NCBI GenBank assembly: GCA_017165825.1
Contig: CM029374.1
Span: forward strand, 2,914,397 to 2,978,396
Length of the DNA: 64,000 nt
Direction of reading: 5' to 3'
Source of the DNA: Hepsetus odoe
Lineage: Eukaryota > Chordata > Actinopteri > Characiformes > Hepsetidae
Shown: in pieces, positions 37,354 to 46,137 of the stretch
How the letters are laid out: each line of letters begins with the position of its first letter
Position numbering within the stretch: the stretch's first letter is position 1
Notes under the pieces: generated by a model
What the model was told of the DNA's origin: nothing
Seen by the model: the letters and a program-made list of their open reading frames with translations, nothing else
Database searches by the model: none
Position numbers and translations under genes: made by a program

Positions 37354-37782
37354 ACAACCATGCCATGTGCTCACCTGTCAGTGTGTGTGACTTCTCCTCC
37401 GTAGAGCTGATGCCCAAGGTGATCAGACACTCCTGCAGAAGTCCCTGCTCGGTCACTCCCTCACACTTACACTCAGCTGTGGGCGGAGCGGCTGTGGGCA
37501 GAACCAATGAGGAACTCTTGCTGCAGTCCCCCAGACTGCTCTCCTTGCAGGGGCTGATGGGAAGGCCGCTAGACTTTTGGGGGGACAAAGGGGTCTTCAG
37601 GCTGTCGCTTCCCGTTTTCTCTGATGAAGGACTGTCCTCAGGCCCGAGCGCAGGGCAGGACGTCCCATCGGGTGTGGTGGTGTGGTCAGAGGGGGAGGGG
37701 CTAGAGAGAGGATGTGAATTTGGAGGTAAAATAAGCGAGAGGGGTGTGGTGGGAGGAGTCTGGAATGCTTTGGTAGGAGAAT
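23142..37782 (-). CDS. Cytospin-family protein (SPECC1/SPECC1L-like), coiled coil plus C-terminal CH domain, incomplete model
   Basis: Exons I can support (minus): 37375-37782 (Ser/Pro-rich), 37118-37191 (helix with FLKEREQMKEELKNLKERMQ), 28365-28601 (coiled coil with SEWLQFQSDLQVALVVAD), 27163-27330 (open, splice sites good, function unclear), 24770-24843, 24132-24248, 23796-23855 and 23142-23231. The last four form a calponin-homology domain: WCQNRTVGYK, NIEITNFSSSWVDGLAFCAV, HTYLPSHIPY, LLLAFQTGESVGIP, GPDWQRVLGYVENIYRHFEM, stop. This matches the C-terminal CH domain of cytospins, which link actin, microtubules and adhesion. Phases match for 37375 to 37118 and through the last three exons. 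The join from 27163-27330 into 24770-24843 does not keep phase, so an exon is missing or the frame is disturbed. N-terminal exons lie upstream, probably to 44.4 kb. It differs enough from SPECC1 and SPECC1L that the paralogue is not named. Confidence 0.85.
23245..23481 (-). mobile_element. tRNA-derived SINE, TCACTTT family
   Basis: Near full length: gcgaaagtgactaattgtca tail complement, body, B-box complement gacttgaaccc and head complement acggctgccc. It starts 14 bases upstream of the acceptor of the last cytospin-type exon. Confidence 0.9.
24101..24127. repeat. (TA)n microsatellite next to a splice donor
   Basis: About twelve TA units lie just past the donor (AAG|GTATTTATATA) of CH exon 24132-24248. 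Confidence 0.92.
24249..24366. repeat. (GA)n / (CT)n microsatellite acting as polypyrimidine tract
   Basis: About 29 GA units (24251-24310) and a further run (24337-24366) read as (CT)n on the minus strand. They end directly at the acceptor CTCTCAG of CH exon 24132-24248, so the repeat is the polypyrimidine tract. Confidence 0.95.
25174..25200 (-). other. Tentative 27-nt microexon in the cytospin-type gene
   Basis: A good acceptor (agttctctcttatag) and donor (GGACA|GTGAGTG) enclose exactly nine codons. It could help bridge exons 27163-27330 and 24770-24843 but does not by itself correct the phase. Confidence 0.2.
25220..26470. other. Cytospin-type gene intron, AT-rich, no gene seen
   Basis: AT-rich text with a short (at) run near 25540. 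No exon or recognisable repeat was identified. Confidence 0.5.
26485..26625. repeat. Tandem 40-bp units derived from a transposon end (ctaataaagtggcc)
   Basis: The motif tttctaataaagtggccagt recurs about four times with decay at roughly 40-base spacing. The same motif forms the 3' end of the dispersed repeat at 50590-51090. Confidence 0.7.
26932..27028 (-). mobile_element. tRNA-derived SINE, TCACTTT family, internally deleted
   Basis: The tail complement agtgaaagtgactact is joined directly to cttgctcaagggtac, so the central body (about 100 bases) is missing; B-box and head complements follow. Confidence 0.8.
28672..28883 (-). mobile_element. Chimeric SINE, TGGA-tail type, inverted copy
   Basis: Minus-strand copy: the LINE-like tail complement (cttgtcccaagggtcgcggg, agtgctggagtccatcc) joined to the SINE head complement (ggtaccttgctcaagg, gaaccactaggccac). 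It lacks most of the TGGA repeat (tcagtcagtcagt instead). Confidence 0.8.
28905..29100. repeat. Second tandem array of transposon-end units
   Basis: Units such as gtgagtagaagtgcaaggta and tttctaataaagtggccagt repeat about four times with decay, as at 26485-26625, in the next cytospin-type intron. Confidence 0.7.
29664..29780. repeat. (GT)n followed by long (AT)n array
   Basis: A short gt run then about 100 bases of nearly pure TA repeat with a few interruptions. The Tyr/Ile-rich frames across it are artefacts. Confidence 0.95.
29790..30640. other. Cytospin-type intron, AT-rich, no gene seen
   Basis: Poly-A and T-rich stretches (30108-30135) and unassigned sequence. No conserved exon. Confidence 0.45.
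30650..30800 (+). mobile_element. Non-LTR retrotransposon RT fragment
   Basis: Translates to GVEVEEFKYLGSKVQSNHECGRGVKKRVQAGWN, the same region of the LINE RT C-terminus seen inverted at 5203-5470, then a stop. Short, 5'- and 3'-truncated. Confidence 0.8.
31148..31363 (-). mobile_element. tRNA-derived SINE, TCACTTT family
   Basis: Tail complement gtgaaagtgaaagtgact, body ccgcgcccggggagcaatga and accttgctcaagggtacc, B-box complement ggatttgaaccc; head complement slightly decayed. Confidence 0.9.
31624..31680. repeat. (CA)28 microsatellite
   Basis: A near-perfect CA array of about 56 bases within a cytospin-type intron. Confidence 0.95.
32225..32345 (+). repeat. LINE-like 3' end repeat fragment
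   Basis: Contains gggcgcaggtccccgtcctt, gagctgggatgactt and ggacaagcggcccagaaaat, then (tgac)n, resembling the 3' half of the TGGA-tail SINEs without the tRNA head. Confidence 0.65.
32772..32838 (+). mobile_element. tRNA-derived SINE, large internal deletion
   Basis: Head ggggcagtgg is joined almost directly to the 3' end agtcactttcacttcacttt; about 180 bases of body are missing. Confidence 0.65.
33253..33293. repeat. (CA)20 microsatellite
   Basis: A perfect CA array of about 40 bases. Confidence 0.95.
33938..34010. repeat. (CA)n microsatellite, interrupted once
   Basis: A CA array of about 70 bases with one CC interruption near 33960. Smaller CA (34161-34185) and GT (34256-34274) arrays lie close by. 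Confidence 0.95.
34993..35116. repeat. Two (CA)n arrays separated by about 40 bases
   Basis: CA arrays at 34993-35040 and 35081-35116 flank a unique spacer; a (GT)n run lies at 34940-34952. Confidence 0.95.
35820..36440. repeat. Long polypyrimidine (C/T-rich) tract
   Basis: About 600 bases are almost only C and T on the plus strand, with one short (at) run near 36092-36107. It is purine-rich on the gene's sense strand. Apparent Ser/Leu/Phe-rich and Arg/Glu-rich frames are composition artefacts. Confidence 0.9.
36634..36682 (-). other. Tentative cytospin-type coiled-coil exon
   Basis: One minus frame reads VALEARKLQQEVEVKG, coiled-coil-like, between possible acceptor and donor (GGG|GTGAGG) sites. 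Its phase does not fit directly after exon 37118-37191, so an intervening exon would be needed. Weak call. Confidence 0.25.
37060..37098. repeat. (GA)n tract just downstream of a cytospin exon
   Basis: A GA-rich run lies about 20 bases beyond the donor of exon 37118-37191, pyrimidine-rich on the sense strand. Confidence 0.85.
37192..37374 (-). other. 183-nt intron formed mainly by complementary (TG)n and (CA)n tracts
   Basis: The intron between exons 37375-37782 and 37118-37191 carries a (ca) array at 37199-37249 and a (gt) array at 37313-37352 on the plus strand. On the sense RNA these read CA near the donor and UG near the acceptor and can pair. Confidence 0.85.
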
Positions 37783-37819
37783 CTGTGGGAGGAAGGACAC
37801 AAGGATAAAGAGGATCTGA

Positions 37820-38035
37820 AGTTAATAATAATAATAATAATAATGATGATGATTATTTTTATTATAAATGCAATAAAATATGCAATATTTATTACATAAG
37901 TGTTGAATTATAATACAATAAAGAATATTAACACTTAATAAATAAAGCAGTAATTTATTTTTCCTTTCTTTATATTAACATTTTAATAACAGTGGGACTG
38001 AAGGACACACCACAAAGACAGGAATACTGATTAGA

Positions 38036-38079
<44 letters not shown>

Positions 38080-38110
38080 TTAATCCTCTGCTGTGTGTGT
38101 GATGGAGGTA
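37820..38110. repeat. (ATA)n and (GT)n microsatellites
   Basis: An ata/atg run at 37824-37852 and a (gt) array at 38037-38072, in the intron upstream of the Ser/Pro-rich cytospin exon. Confidence 0.9.
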
Positions 38111-38144
38111 TTGTGCTGTGTCAGCAAGGCCGAGGGCAGCGGTC

Positions 38145-38180
38145 CCGACCAATCGCAGTGGGGCGTGTGGAGAATGTAGA
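38145..38180 (+). promoter_or_regulatory. CCAAT plus GC-box cluster, possible internal promoter
   Basis: gaccaatcgcagtggggcgtg reads in the plus direction. The arrangement resembles the CCAAT and GC-box pair found on the minus strand near 44420-44446. A start site nearby is only inferred. Confidence 0.3.
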
Positions 38181-38603
38181 ATAAGACGTGCCAGCTCCCA
38201 TTCACCTTCTCGTTCTCTCCTCTCGCTTTACTCCTCTACACTTTCTCCTCTGCCTCCTCCACATTCCCTCGCTTTTGCTTTCCTTTATCTGCTGTAAACT
38301 TTCAACGGAAACTTTTTAAGAGGAGGAGAGCTGGAGCTCTTTTAGCCTCCTCTTACTCCCTAGTCTCATTTTCTATATACGTATATTTTTCTTTTCTCAT
38401 TCATCTATACTTTTGTCTGTCCATCCATTTCTCTATCTAACCCTCTATGCTTCCATCTATGTTTCTCTCTCTTACCATCTGCTAAACAAGCCATCAACTT
38501 ATCTATCCCTTCTATCCATCTCTCTATCCATCTATCCCTCTTTGCATTTATTATCTGTATATCATCCACCCATCATATATCCCTTTTTATATCCAGCCAT
38601 CCA

Positions 38604-38652
38604 TCAATGATCATCGTGTATCTACCCATCCACCCCAGATCTCTATACATTC

Positions 38653-38687
<35 letters not shown>

Positions 38688-38824
38688 AATCAATGATCAT
38701 TGTGTATCTACCCATCCACCCCAGATCTCTATACATTCATCTATCTATCAATCAATGATCATTGTGTATCTACCCATCCACCCCAGATCTCTATACATTC
38801 ATCTATCTATCTATCTATCTATCC
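38604..38824. repeat. Minisatellite of three 60-85-bp units with internal (ATCT)n
   Basis: Units starting tcaatgatcatygtgtatct, then acccatccaccccagatctc and tatacattcatctatct, occur three times; they differ mainly in the number of internal atct repeats. Confidence 0.9.
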
Positions 38825-38829
38825 CCCCT

Positions 38830-40120
38830 GTCTGAGTGAAAGAGAAAACAAGAGTGAAACAGAGGGTGTGAACAGTATGTGTGTTAAAGAAAGACTTCAT
38901 GACCTCATCTCATAAGAGCAAACTGAATGCTGGGCGAGGGATTGCATTTCTCAGTGTGTGTGTGTGTGGAATATTAGATTTATTACGGGGTGAGAGTCAC
39001 ACTTCTCATCCAGCTCTCAGAACGAACTGGTCAGTGGTGAATTTCGAGGGTCAAACCAGGAAACGATGTCGAGACTAAACTCTTCCAGCTGCCGCTACAA
39101 AGTCCCGGTGTGGACAGAGCAGGTCATTAATGAAGAATAATCAGAGCAACACGAAGGTGAAGAAGACACCACGTGGAGCTGGAGAGACGAGGAGCTTCTG
39201 AGCTGAGAGCGAGATTCTCCAACAAAGAAAGAACGTCAAGAGTCAGAATAAAGAGAACAAATAAGGAACTGTGTCCTGGACTACCCAGACACCACTCCTC
39301 TCTTAAACCACATGGAGCATTTCCAGTAAGTGAGGACATGTCCCACAGTCTCCTGCTTTGAGCAGCATGCACGAAAGATCATCCCCAGTTCTGATTCTCT
39401 GAACATTCATGCAAAATATTCACAGTACAGATGCTTACGCATAAGGAACACATGCAGACAAAGTATCACAAGAAGTGTGTGTGCACGCGCATGAGGCCAA
39501 ATTTACCTGGGCATCCATGCCGCTCCTTGCCAGGATAGTTCCCCATTCTTCAGAAAGCCGGCTCCTTCCCTTTCGATGTGGAAAAAAGTGAAAATATTTG
39601 GTTTTAAAACTCACTTCAGTGCAGTTCTGCTTCTCCCTAAATGAGGATTTGAAGTTTCTGTTCATATTTATTGTTTAAAGCACAAACTGAGACTCTTTTG
39701 ATCTCGATGGTGGTTTAAACACCTGAACATCTCCAGAATCTCCCACTGACGCCCTGCTGTTTCTCCTCTCAACTCATCGTCCAGCGTCTTCAGATTTGGG
39801 GCTTCCAGGGAAACTTACCAGTTCGACAAATGTAAATTGTAGATAACGGGAAGCCGAGGACGGAGAGGAGGTGGGAGGGTGGAGTAGATGGGGAGGGACA
39901 GGGTAGATGTTTTTTTTTATCCCCCCCCCGACAAAAATAAATACATTTAACTGTATAACAACAACAAAAAAACAACTTGAACCAAAATATTTAGGAGGCA
40001 ATTCTAATTTTAGGAGCCATGATCTCCAGCACATAACAAATGTGAAATAAATAAACATTTAAATGGTACATTTTGTCTTCGCTCCACCTCCCACAGCCTT
40101 GTCTTACGACTGTCTGAGTC
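38830..40120. other. Intron or 5' region of the cytospin-type gene, no confident exon
   Basis: A possible minus-strand exon near 39507-39560 ends at a donor (GCCCAG|GTAAATTT) and contains an ATG in good context (GGCATGG), but its phase does not match the next known exon. Otherwise nothing recognised. Confidence 0.3.
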
Positions 40121-40139
40121 GTCCGATCTGCCTAGTACT

Positions 40140-40345
40140 GGGACATCGTGTTTAGGGACGAGGCCCTAGGATCGGAAGTTTGTGGGATCGAATCCCAGCC
40201 CTGAAGTACCCTTGAGCAAGGTACTGCCCCATCACCGCTCTCTGGATAAGATTATCATCTTGATCTGGATAGATTATTATTATCTCTGTGCTGGATAAGG
40301 TTGCACGGTGTGTGTGGGTTAAAAGCAGAGGTTGTTTTTACAGGT
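40140..40345 (+). mobile_element. tRNA-derived SINE, TCACTTT family, rearranged
   Basis: B box (gggatcgaatccc) and acccttgagcaaggtact are present, then a replaced middle (ggataagattatcatc) and the 3' body gggttaaaagcagagg. Confidence 0.7.
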
Positions 40346-40366
40346 AAACGCATTGAAAGCGTTTGA

Positions 40367-40592
40367 AGTGAAAGTGATAGTAGAAACACAACGAACCACA
40401 ATGAAATTCAACCTCCGCTTTTAACCCACACACACACACACACCGGGCAGCCATATGCAGCACCCAGGGAGCAGTGATGGTGACAGTAGCTTGCTCAAGG
40501 GAAACTCAGGGCAACCTACTGGTCCAGGATTTGAACTCCCAACCTTCCAGGCCTAGGGCCTCGTCCCAAAACACTAGACCCCTGCTGCCCCA
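40367..40592 (-). mobile_element. tRNA-derived SINE, TCACTTT family, inverted neighbour
   Basis: Tail complement gaagtgaaagtga, body caaccacaatgaaatt-like, ggagcagtgatgg, B-box complement ggatttgaact, head complement ctgctgcccc. It faces the copy at 40140-40345 tail to tail. Confidence 0.88.
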
Positions 40593-40658
40593 GCTTGTGG
40601 GCCCATCCAGCCGTTTCAGTATTAAATGCTAAAATTTGTGTCTGAATTTTAAAGAATC

Positions 40659-40692
<34 letters not shown>

Positions 40693-41464
40693 AAATACTA
40701 TTCAGTAACTGACTAGATCTCACAGTAATCTGACCCAACCCTGCTAATTATACTGGTGTGTTGGTGTATTTATAGAAACATACACTGTTTACCCATCTTT
40801 GAGAAGGTTTACAGCATAAACAACCATTAGAACATGTATCTGTGTGTATTTAGGCCCATCCGTCCAATCATAAAATTGCTCACTGACCCTCTGAACTTTT
40901 TTTTCCATTTTAAGAAGAGTAATTACAACAATTAAAACAAGTTTTTTTTTTCTCCAAAATGCAAGCTGCATCTAAATGCACGGAAAGTGCTCTTTGAATG
41001 AAATAAATGATCAAACAACTGAGTGCAGTTAAAATAAAGGGGATTCCAATAAAGTGGCAACTCAAGAAACTGAACTGAGTAGTCCTGACCTTTGGCTTAA
41101 CTTATCCAGCTTATGTTGAAATCCCGCTTCGTGAACCAGCCCTGGCGACCGGCTCTGGAGGTCGAAAGTGCCTCCATATGTATGCAGAATAAGAGAAAAC
41201 ACTCCGTCTATCATGTATCGGCTTGTCTGATTCAATCAATGAAGCGCTTCAGTATCAGGTATCAGGGCCGCGACAACAAACGCCTGCGTTCACAAACAGA
41301 CCTGCCATTTTCATGAAGAGGAAAATGCACAGCTGGTCACGGAAAGAGGGATTTGAATGAGCTTGTGTGGAAATGCAAAGGCTGTGCTTGAAAAAGCGCA
41401 TCGTTTTTGCATAAAGCAGAGTGCTAAAAGAAAGGGACAGAAAGAAAGCAACCTTGGGCCAAAC

Positions 41465-41685
41465 ACGCCCCAGGATTGGAAGGTCATGGGTTCAAATCCC
41501 AGACCAGTAGGTTGCTCTGAGGTACCCTTGAGCAAGGTACCGTCCCCATCACTGCTCCCCGGGCGCTTTCAACAGCTACCCCTGCTGCACACTGTGTGTG
41601 GGTTAAAAGCAGGGGATGTGTTTTGCTGTGATTCACTGTGTGCTGTGCTGCGTTTCACAATGACAAGTTGTCACTTTCACTTCAT
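41465..41685 (+). mobile_element. tRNA-derived SINE, TCACTTT family, 5'-shortened
   Basis: Starts within the head (gccccaggattggaagg), with B box gggttcaaatccc, complete body and tail TCACTTTCACTTC. It lies 20 bases before the chimeric SINE at 41705. Confidence 0.9.
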
Positions 41686-41704
41686 AATAACACGTCCGCA
41701 ATAG

Positions 41705-41956
41705 AAGGGGCAGCGGTGGCCTAGTGGTCAGGGTGTTGGCCACATGATCGGCGGATCGGGGGTTCGAACCCCTTCCCAATGGGTTGCCCTGAGGTACCCT
41801 TGAGCAAGGTGCCGTCCCGTCCCGCTCCTTCCTGCGATGGGCTGGCGACCTGTCCAGGGTGCGTCCCCCGTCCTCGCCCTGTGTGCGCTGGGTTGGATGC
41901 CAGCACTCCACACGACCCCGTTTGGGACAAGCAGCAGAAAATGGATGGATGGATGG
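41705..41956 (+). mobile_element. Chimeric SINE with TGGA tail and perfect 13-bp target-site duplication
   Basis: Head ggggcagcggtggcctagtgg with B box gggttcgaacc, then the LINE-like 3' half and (tgga)n. acgtccgcaatag flanks it perfectly at 41692-41704 and 41957-41969. This shows the whole chimera moved as one unit. Confidence 0.93.
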
Positions 41957-42303
41957 ACGTCCGCAATAGTGTTCTAGATAAGTGTTCCAAGATCACTGCG
42001 TGATCCAAAGACAAAAGTCCTCAAAACAATGCAGGATCAAAACTTTGTTTAAAGGAGTTTATAATGGAATATATAAAAAGATATGATTGATATAGTTTAT
42101 AGTACATATATATTTTGTACCCGACAGCCATGTCAGGGAAAAAAAAAAAACAAAACAAAACAAAAAAAAACAACAAAGAAGTGTGCAGGTTTGTTTTGGG
42201 ACCATCAAGGTATAAACAGGGTAAATGTTACAAAATGCTTCTGATGTTCAATATGTTGTTACGACGAGAAAGTGAGCAGCTGTGTACTCTCTCATGACCT
42301 AAT

Positions 42304-42440
42304 TAGAATCAGAAAGATCAGAATGTCGTGGGTTCGAATCCCAGATCAGTAGGTTACCCTGAGGTACCCTTGAACAAGGAACCGTCCCCATCGCCGGGTA
42401 CTGGATATGGCTGCCCACTGCTGCATAGTGTGTGCGGTAG
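42304..42440 (+). mobile_element. tRNA-derived SINE, truncated, with TGGA-type end
   Basis: B box gggttcgaatccc, body ccctgaggtacccttga, then ctgcccactgctgcatagtg running into tagatggatggatag. Confidence 0.75.
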
Positions 42441-42460
42441 ATGGATGGATAGAGACACAA

Positions 42461-42492
<32 letters not shown>

Positions 42493-43059
42493 ACAGCCCA
42501 AGGAGAGTGAGAAAATAAGCAAGTGAACTAAAAGATGCCTTAAACAAAGGGTTAATGCTTGTGCCAGATTGTTTCAGACAGCGAGAGCAGCAGCCCATTA
42601 TGGAGAAATTAAATTACATCAGTTAAATTACATTCGCAGGATGCCACCCGAGGAGTGGCAAGGGTTTAATGAAGTACATGCCAATGTGGCTGAGGCTCAA
42701 AATATCAGAAGGACCTGTCAGACAAGTCTCGTAGACTTTTTGCCCGAGACGTATTCATTAATTGAGATTCAGATCAAAATGTGCACATTACATCTGCCCA
42801 TCTGACGGGATCTACCTGACAGCCGGGGACCTCTGAGAAATGCAGCATGTAAAAAGTTGATGGTACACCCAGTGCAACCATTTAATGATAAAAACTCATC
42901 ACTTGTTTCTTCTGAATTCATGCTCGGATGAGTAAAATAGATTGTACTACTTTCAAAATGTTATTTAATAACAAATGATGGCTTATGTATGGGGGTTCCT
43001 TTTGGTCATATATATATATAGATATATATAAAATGCAAAAGCAAAAATCAACCAAAAAC

Positions 43060-44165
43060 CAACCAATCAGGTACCTGTACATCCAATTAACCAATCCTGC
43101 AGTCACTAAAAATCAACCATCCATCACACTACTCGATAAACCAAACAAACTGATAAACCAGCCATCCCTCCAACCAACCAATCAGGTAACCAACCAACCA
43201 ACCATCCATCCATCCATCCATCCATCCATCCAGCCAACCAGATAACCATCCATCCATCCCTCCAACCAACCAATCAGGTAACCAACCAACCAACCAACCA
43301 TCCATCCATCCATCCATCCATCCCTCCCTCCAACCAACCAACCAATCAGGTAACCAACCATCCATCCATCCCTCCAACCAATCAATCAGGTAACCGACCA
43401 ACCAATCAATCAGGTAACCGACCAACCAACCATCCATCCATCCATCCAACCAGATAACCATCCATCCCTCCCTCCAACCAACCAATCAGGTAACCAACCA
43501 TCCATCCATCCATCCATCCATCCCTCCAACCAACCAACCATCCATCCATCCCTCCAACCAGGTAACCAACCAACCATCCATCCATCCAACCAGATAACCA
43601 TCCATCCATCCCTCCAACCAACCAACCAGGTAACCAACCAACCAACCATCCATCCATCCCTCCAACCAACCAACCAACCAACCAGGTAACCAACCAACCA
43701 TCCATCCAACCATTCATGCAAATAATCAAAATCAACCAAACCAGCCAATCAGGTACCTGTTCATCCAATTAACCAATCCTGCAGTCACTAAAAATCGACC
43801 ATCCATCACACTACTCGATAAACCAAACAAACTGATAAACCAACCAGATAACCATCCATCCAACCATCCATCCATCCAGATAACCAACCATCCATCCATC
43901 CAATCAGGTAACCATCCATCCAGCCAGCCAACCAATCAGGTAACCATACATCCAGCCATCCATTCATGCAAATAATCAATCAACCAAACCACCCAATCGG
44001 GTAACCAGACAGCCAACTAACCAAGCCAGTAACAAAGTTACTAAAAACCAACCATCCAGCCAACTAATCAATAAACCAAACAATATATAAACTTACCCCA
44101 ACCAACCAACCAACAGTTCAGGTAAACATCCATCCATCCAGCCATCTATCTATCTATCCATCCAG
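43060..44165. repeat. CCAT/CCAA satellite with a ~680-bp higher-order repeat
   Basis: Tetramers ccat and ccaa alternate with aatcaggtaacc spacers for about 1.1 kb. A non-tetramer block (aattaaccaatcctgcagtc onward, through actgataaacca) occurs at about 43084-43162 and again at about 43766-43843, with a decayed third at 44010-44095. The Trp/Asp/Gly-rich frames here are artefacts of stop-free tetramers. Confidence 0.95.
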
Positions 44166-44306
44166 TTAATTCATCTCCTTCTTACAGAAGAGAAAGTTAA
44201 AGTCCAGTTTCCACTGAAGTGCTGTCAGAGAGAAACACACACACTCCCAGCAACACAGTGAAGTGCAGAATAAACTCCAGAAACCTGAGGAGAAACTCTC
44301 ACACAC

Positions 44307-44440
44307 CTTTTCTGTAGCGCGCCGCTCTTCTCTCCTCAAAACTTCTCCATTATTTCTGCCCAGACGAGCTCCAACCTCCCTCACGCTGCAGGACTCCTCT
44401 CCCCTCGTTCACACAAGCCACGCCCACTGCGCTGGGATTG
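44307..44440 (-). promoter_or_regulatory. Probable cytospin-type gene 5' exon and promoter
   Basis: On the minus strand there is a CCAAT box (gctagccaatccc, about 44434-44446) and a GC box (gtgggcgtgg, about 44418-44427), then a GC-richer exon ending at a donor (AAAAG|GTGTGTGAG) at 44307. The only ATG inside (near 44348) opens a four-codon frame (Met-Glu-Lys-Phe, then stop), consistent with a noncoding first exon. Linkage to the cytospin gene is inferred from strand and position. Confidence 0.45.
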
Positions 44441-44464
44441 GCTAGCACTCCAGGCTGTGTTGGG

Positions 44465-45060
44465 GTTGGCTCCTAGGCCATGGTCCTGTACGTTGATTAG
44501 TTAGCAGTTAGACAGCCTCAGGGGCTTTAATCTGCAGGATTTGATACTTGTTGCAGGAACCCTCATCTAGAAGAGTGAGCTGGATTGTGCAGGACAATCC
44601 TGACGCAGGTCAATCCCGTTGAAGAGGGATTTTCTAGCCAATCTAACAGCAGCAAGGTGCCTACAGCTAGCCAATCCTAGTGCAGGAGGAAGGACCCTCT
44701 AAACCAATAATAATGCAGCAAGCTGCTTTTGGCTAATCATTTTGAAGGAGGAGGGACCATACCAGCCCAATCCAACAGCTGGACACTATCAGCCATTCCT
44801 AGCCAGTCATACTGCAGGAGGACGGCTGCTACTAGCTACACCACTAGCCAATCAAACATTGGCAAGGTGGATAACTGGCCAGTCCTATCTAATCCTACTG
44901 CAGGAGGAGAAACACCACTAACCAACCAGATTGCAAGTGGATGGACATTACTTACCAATCATACTGCAGGAGAGTCACAGCAAACTGGACATTACCAGCC
45001 AATCCTGTTGCAGGAGGAGTGACACTAATACCTTTAATTGTGTGGAAAAGTCAAATGATG
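44465..45060. other. Degenerate repeat with recurring actgcaggagga and agccaatc motifs
   Basis: The motif actgcaggaggag with nearby tagccaatc or taccaatc recurs about eight times at irregular 50-70-base spacing, looking like a decayed minisatellite beside the inferred promoter. No gene is seen. Confidence 0.55.
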
Positions 45061-46130
45061 TCCCTTGACAGTGGCGCCCTCATCAGGAGAGGAGAAAAAG
45101 CAAGAAAGAGGAAGCACTGTGAGTCTGTGACTTAAGTAAAGCTGACCAGCAGAGGAAGATGAAAGAAGAGGGGGATGATCTCAGGCCTCTGGTCTCCTCC
45201 TGCACAGCAGGTCCACCTGAGAGTCTGCTCTTTAAAGGTCTTCATTCTTTTGCCAACAGGTGGCATGATTGGACTGGATGTGACATCATGAGACCGATTC
45301 TCTGATCCCAAACAAATCGCCTTGATAATTATATGTAGACATGAATAAATAAAGGACATTTTTAAACTTATTTTATACATTTCACACTCATAAACACTGA
45401 AAGACATTTAAAGAGAAGAAGAAAAATAAAAGAAGAAAAACAGATGTGTACAAAGATGTTGCATCATGATTACTAGAAAAGATAAACCACTGACCAGACC
45501 TTCTCCTGACCTGCCTCGAGCCGATTAACACCAATAACCTCCAGTGCAGACGGCTATACACACACACACACACACTCAGCTCTGTCAAGCCCAGTAAGAT
45601 GGATTAGGACAATCCTCAGTCTACACCATCAGTCAGAAGCTTCTTCAAATTTTCTTCTCATTTGGAACATTTCATAAGAGATGTCCTCACTTTATGTCCT
45701 CAATCAGAGACTTTTCTGCCTAATTGGCCACTTTGCTATGTAACACCCATCTGTCAGCAGGTTTTATATGAAAGACTGATCTTATAAAGGAGACCAGTCA
45801 CCCCAGTTTTCCAGGGAGGGTTCCCAGTTTTGGTAGCATGTCCCCAGCTGGAGCTGTCCCTGGCAGCTTTTTAACCATGCAGCAGAGTAGATGATTTAAA
45901 CAGTGGACCTTCACTATAGCTTAATACTATGCAAGAGTCAAAAATGAATGGAAAAAAGAACTGTCCCACTTATTCTTCATCAAAAAAAGGTTTTGGATTT
46001 TTTTTATGATAGATTGACCGGTGGAATGGAAACGTCCCAACTCTGATCACCCAAATTCTCATAAGAATGAATCAAATGGAAGACACATTGTTGAAAACTT
46101 TTATTGTGCAATGCATTTGAGCGAAATATG
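45060..46130. other. Intergenic, no gene seen
   Basis: No domain-bearing frame. A short (ca) run lies near 45560-45575; near 45715-45735 gcctaattggccactttgct echoes the dispersed gtggcc repeat. Confidence 0.45.
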
Positions 46131-46137
46131 TGTATAG

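Noticed and set aside
43129..43935. Several minus-strand frames of 60-120 codons rich in Trp, Asp, Gly, Val
   Set aside because: They lie wholly in the CCAT/CCAA satellite; such tetramers are stop-free in all frames, so length here is no evidence of coding.
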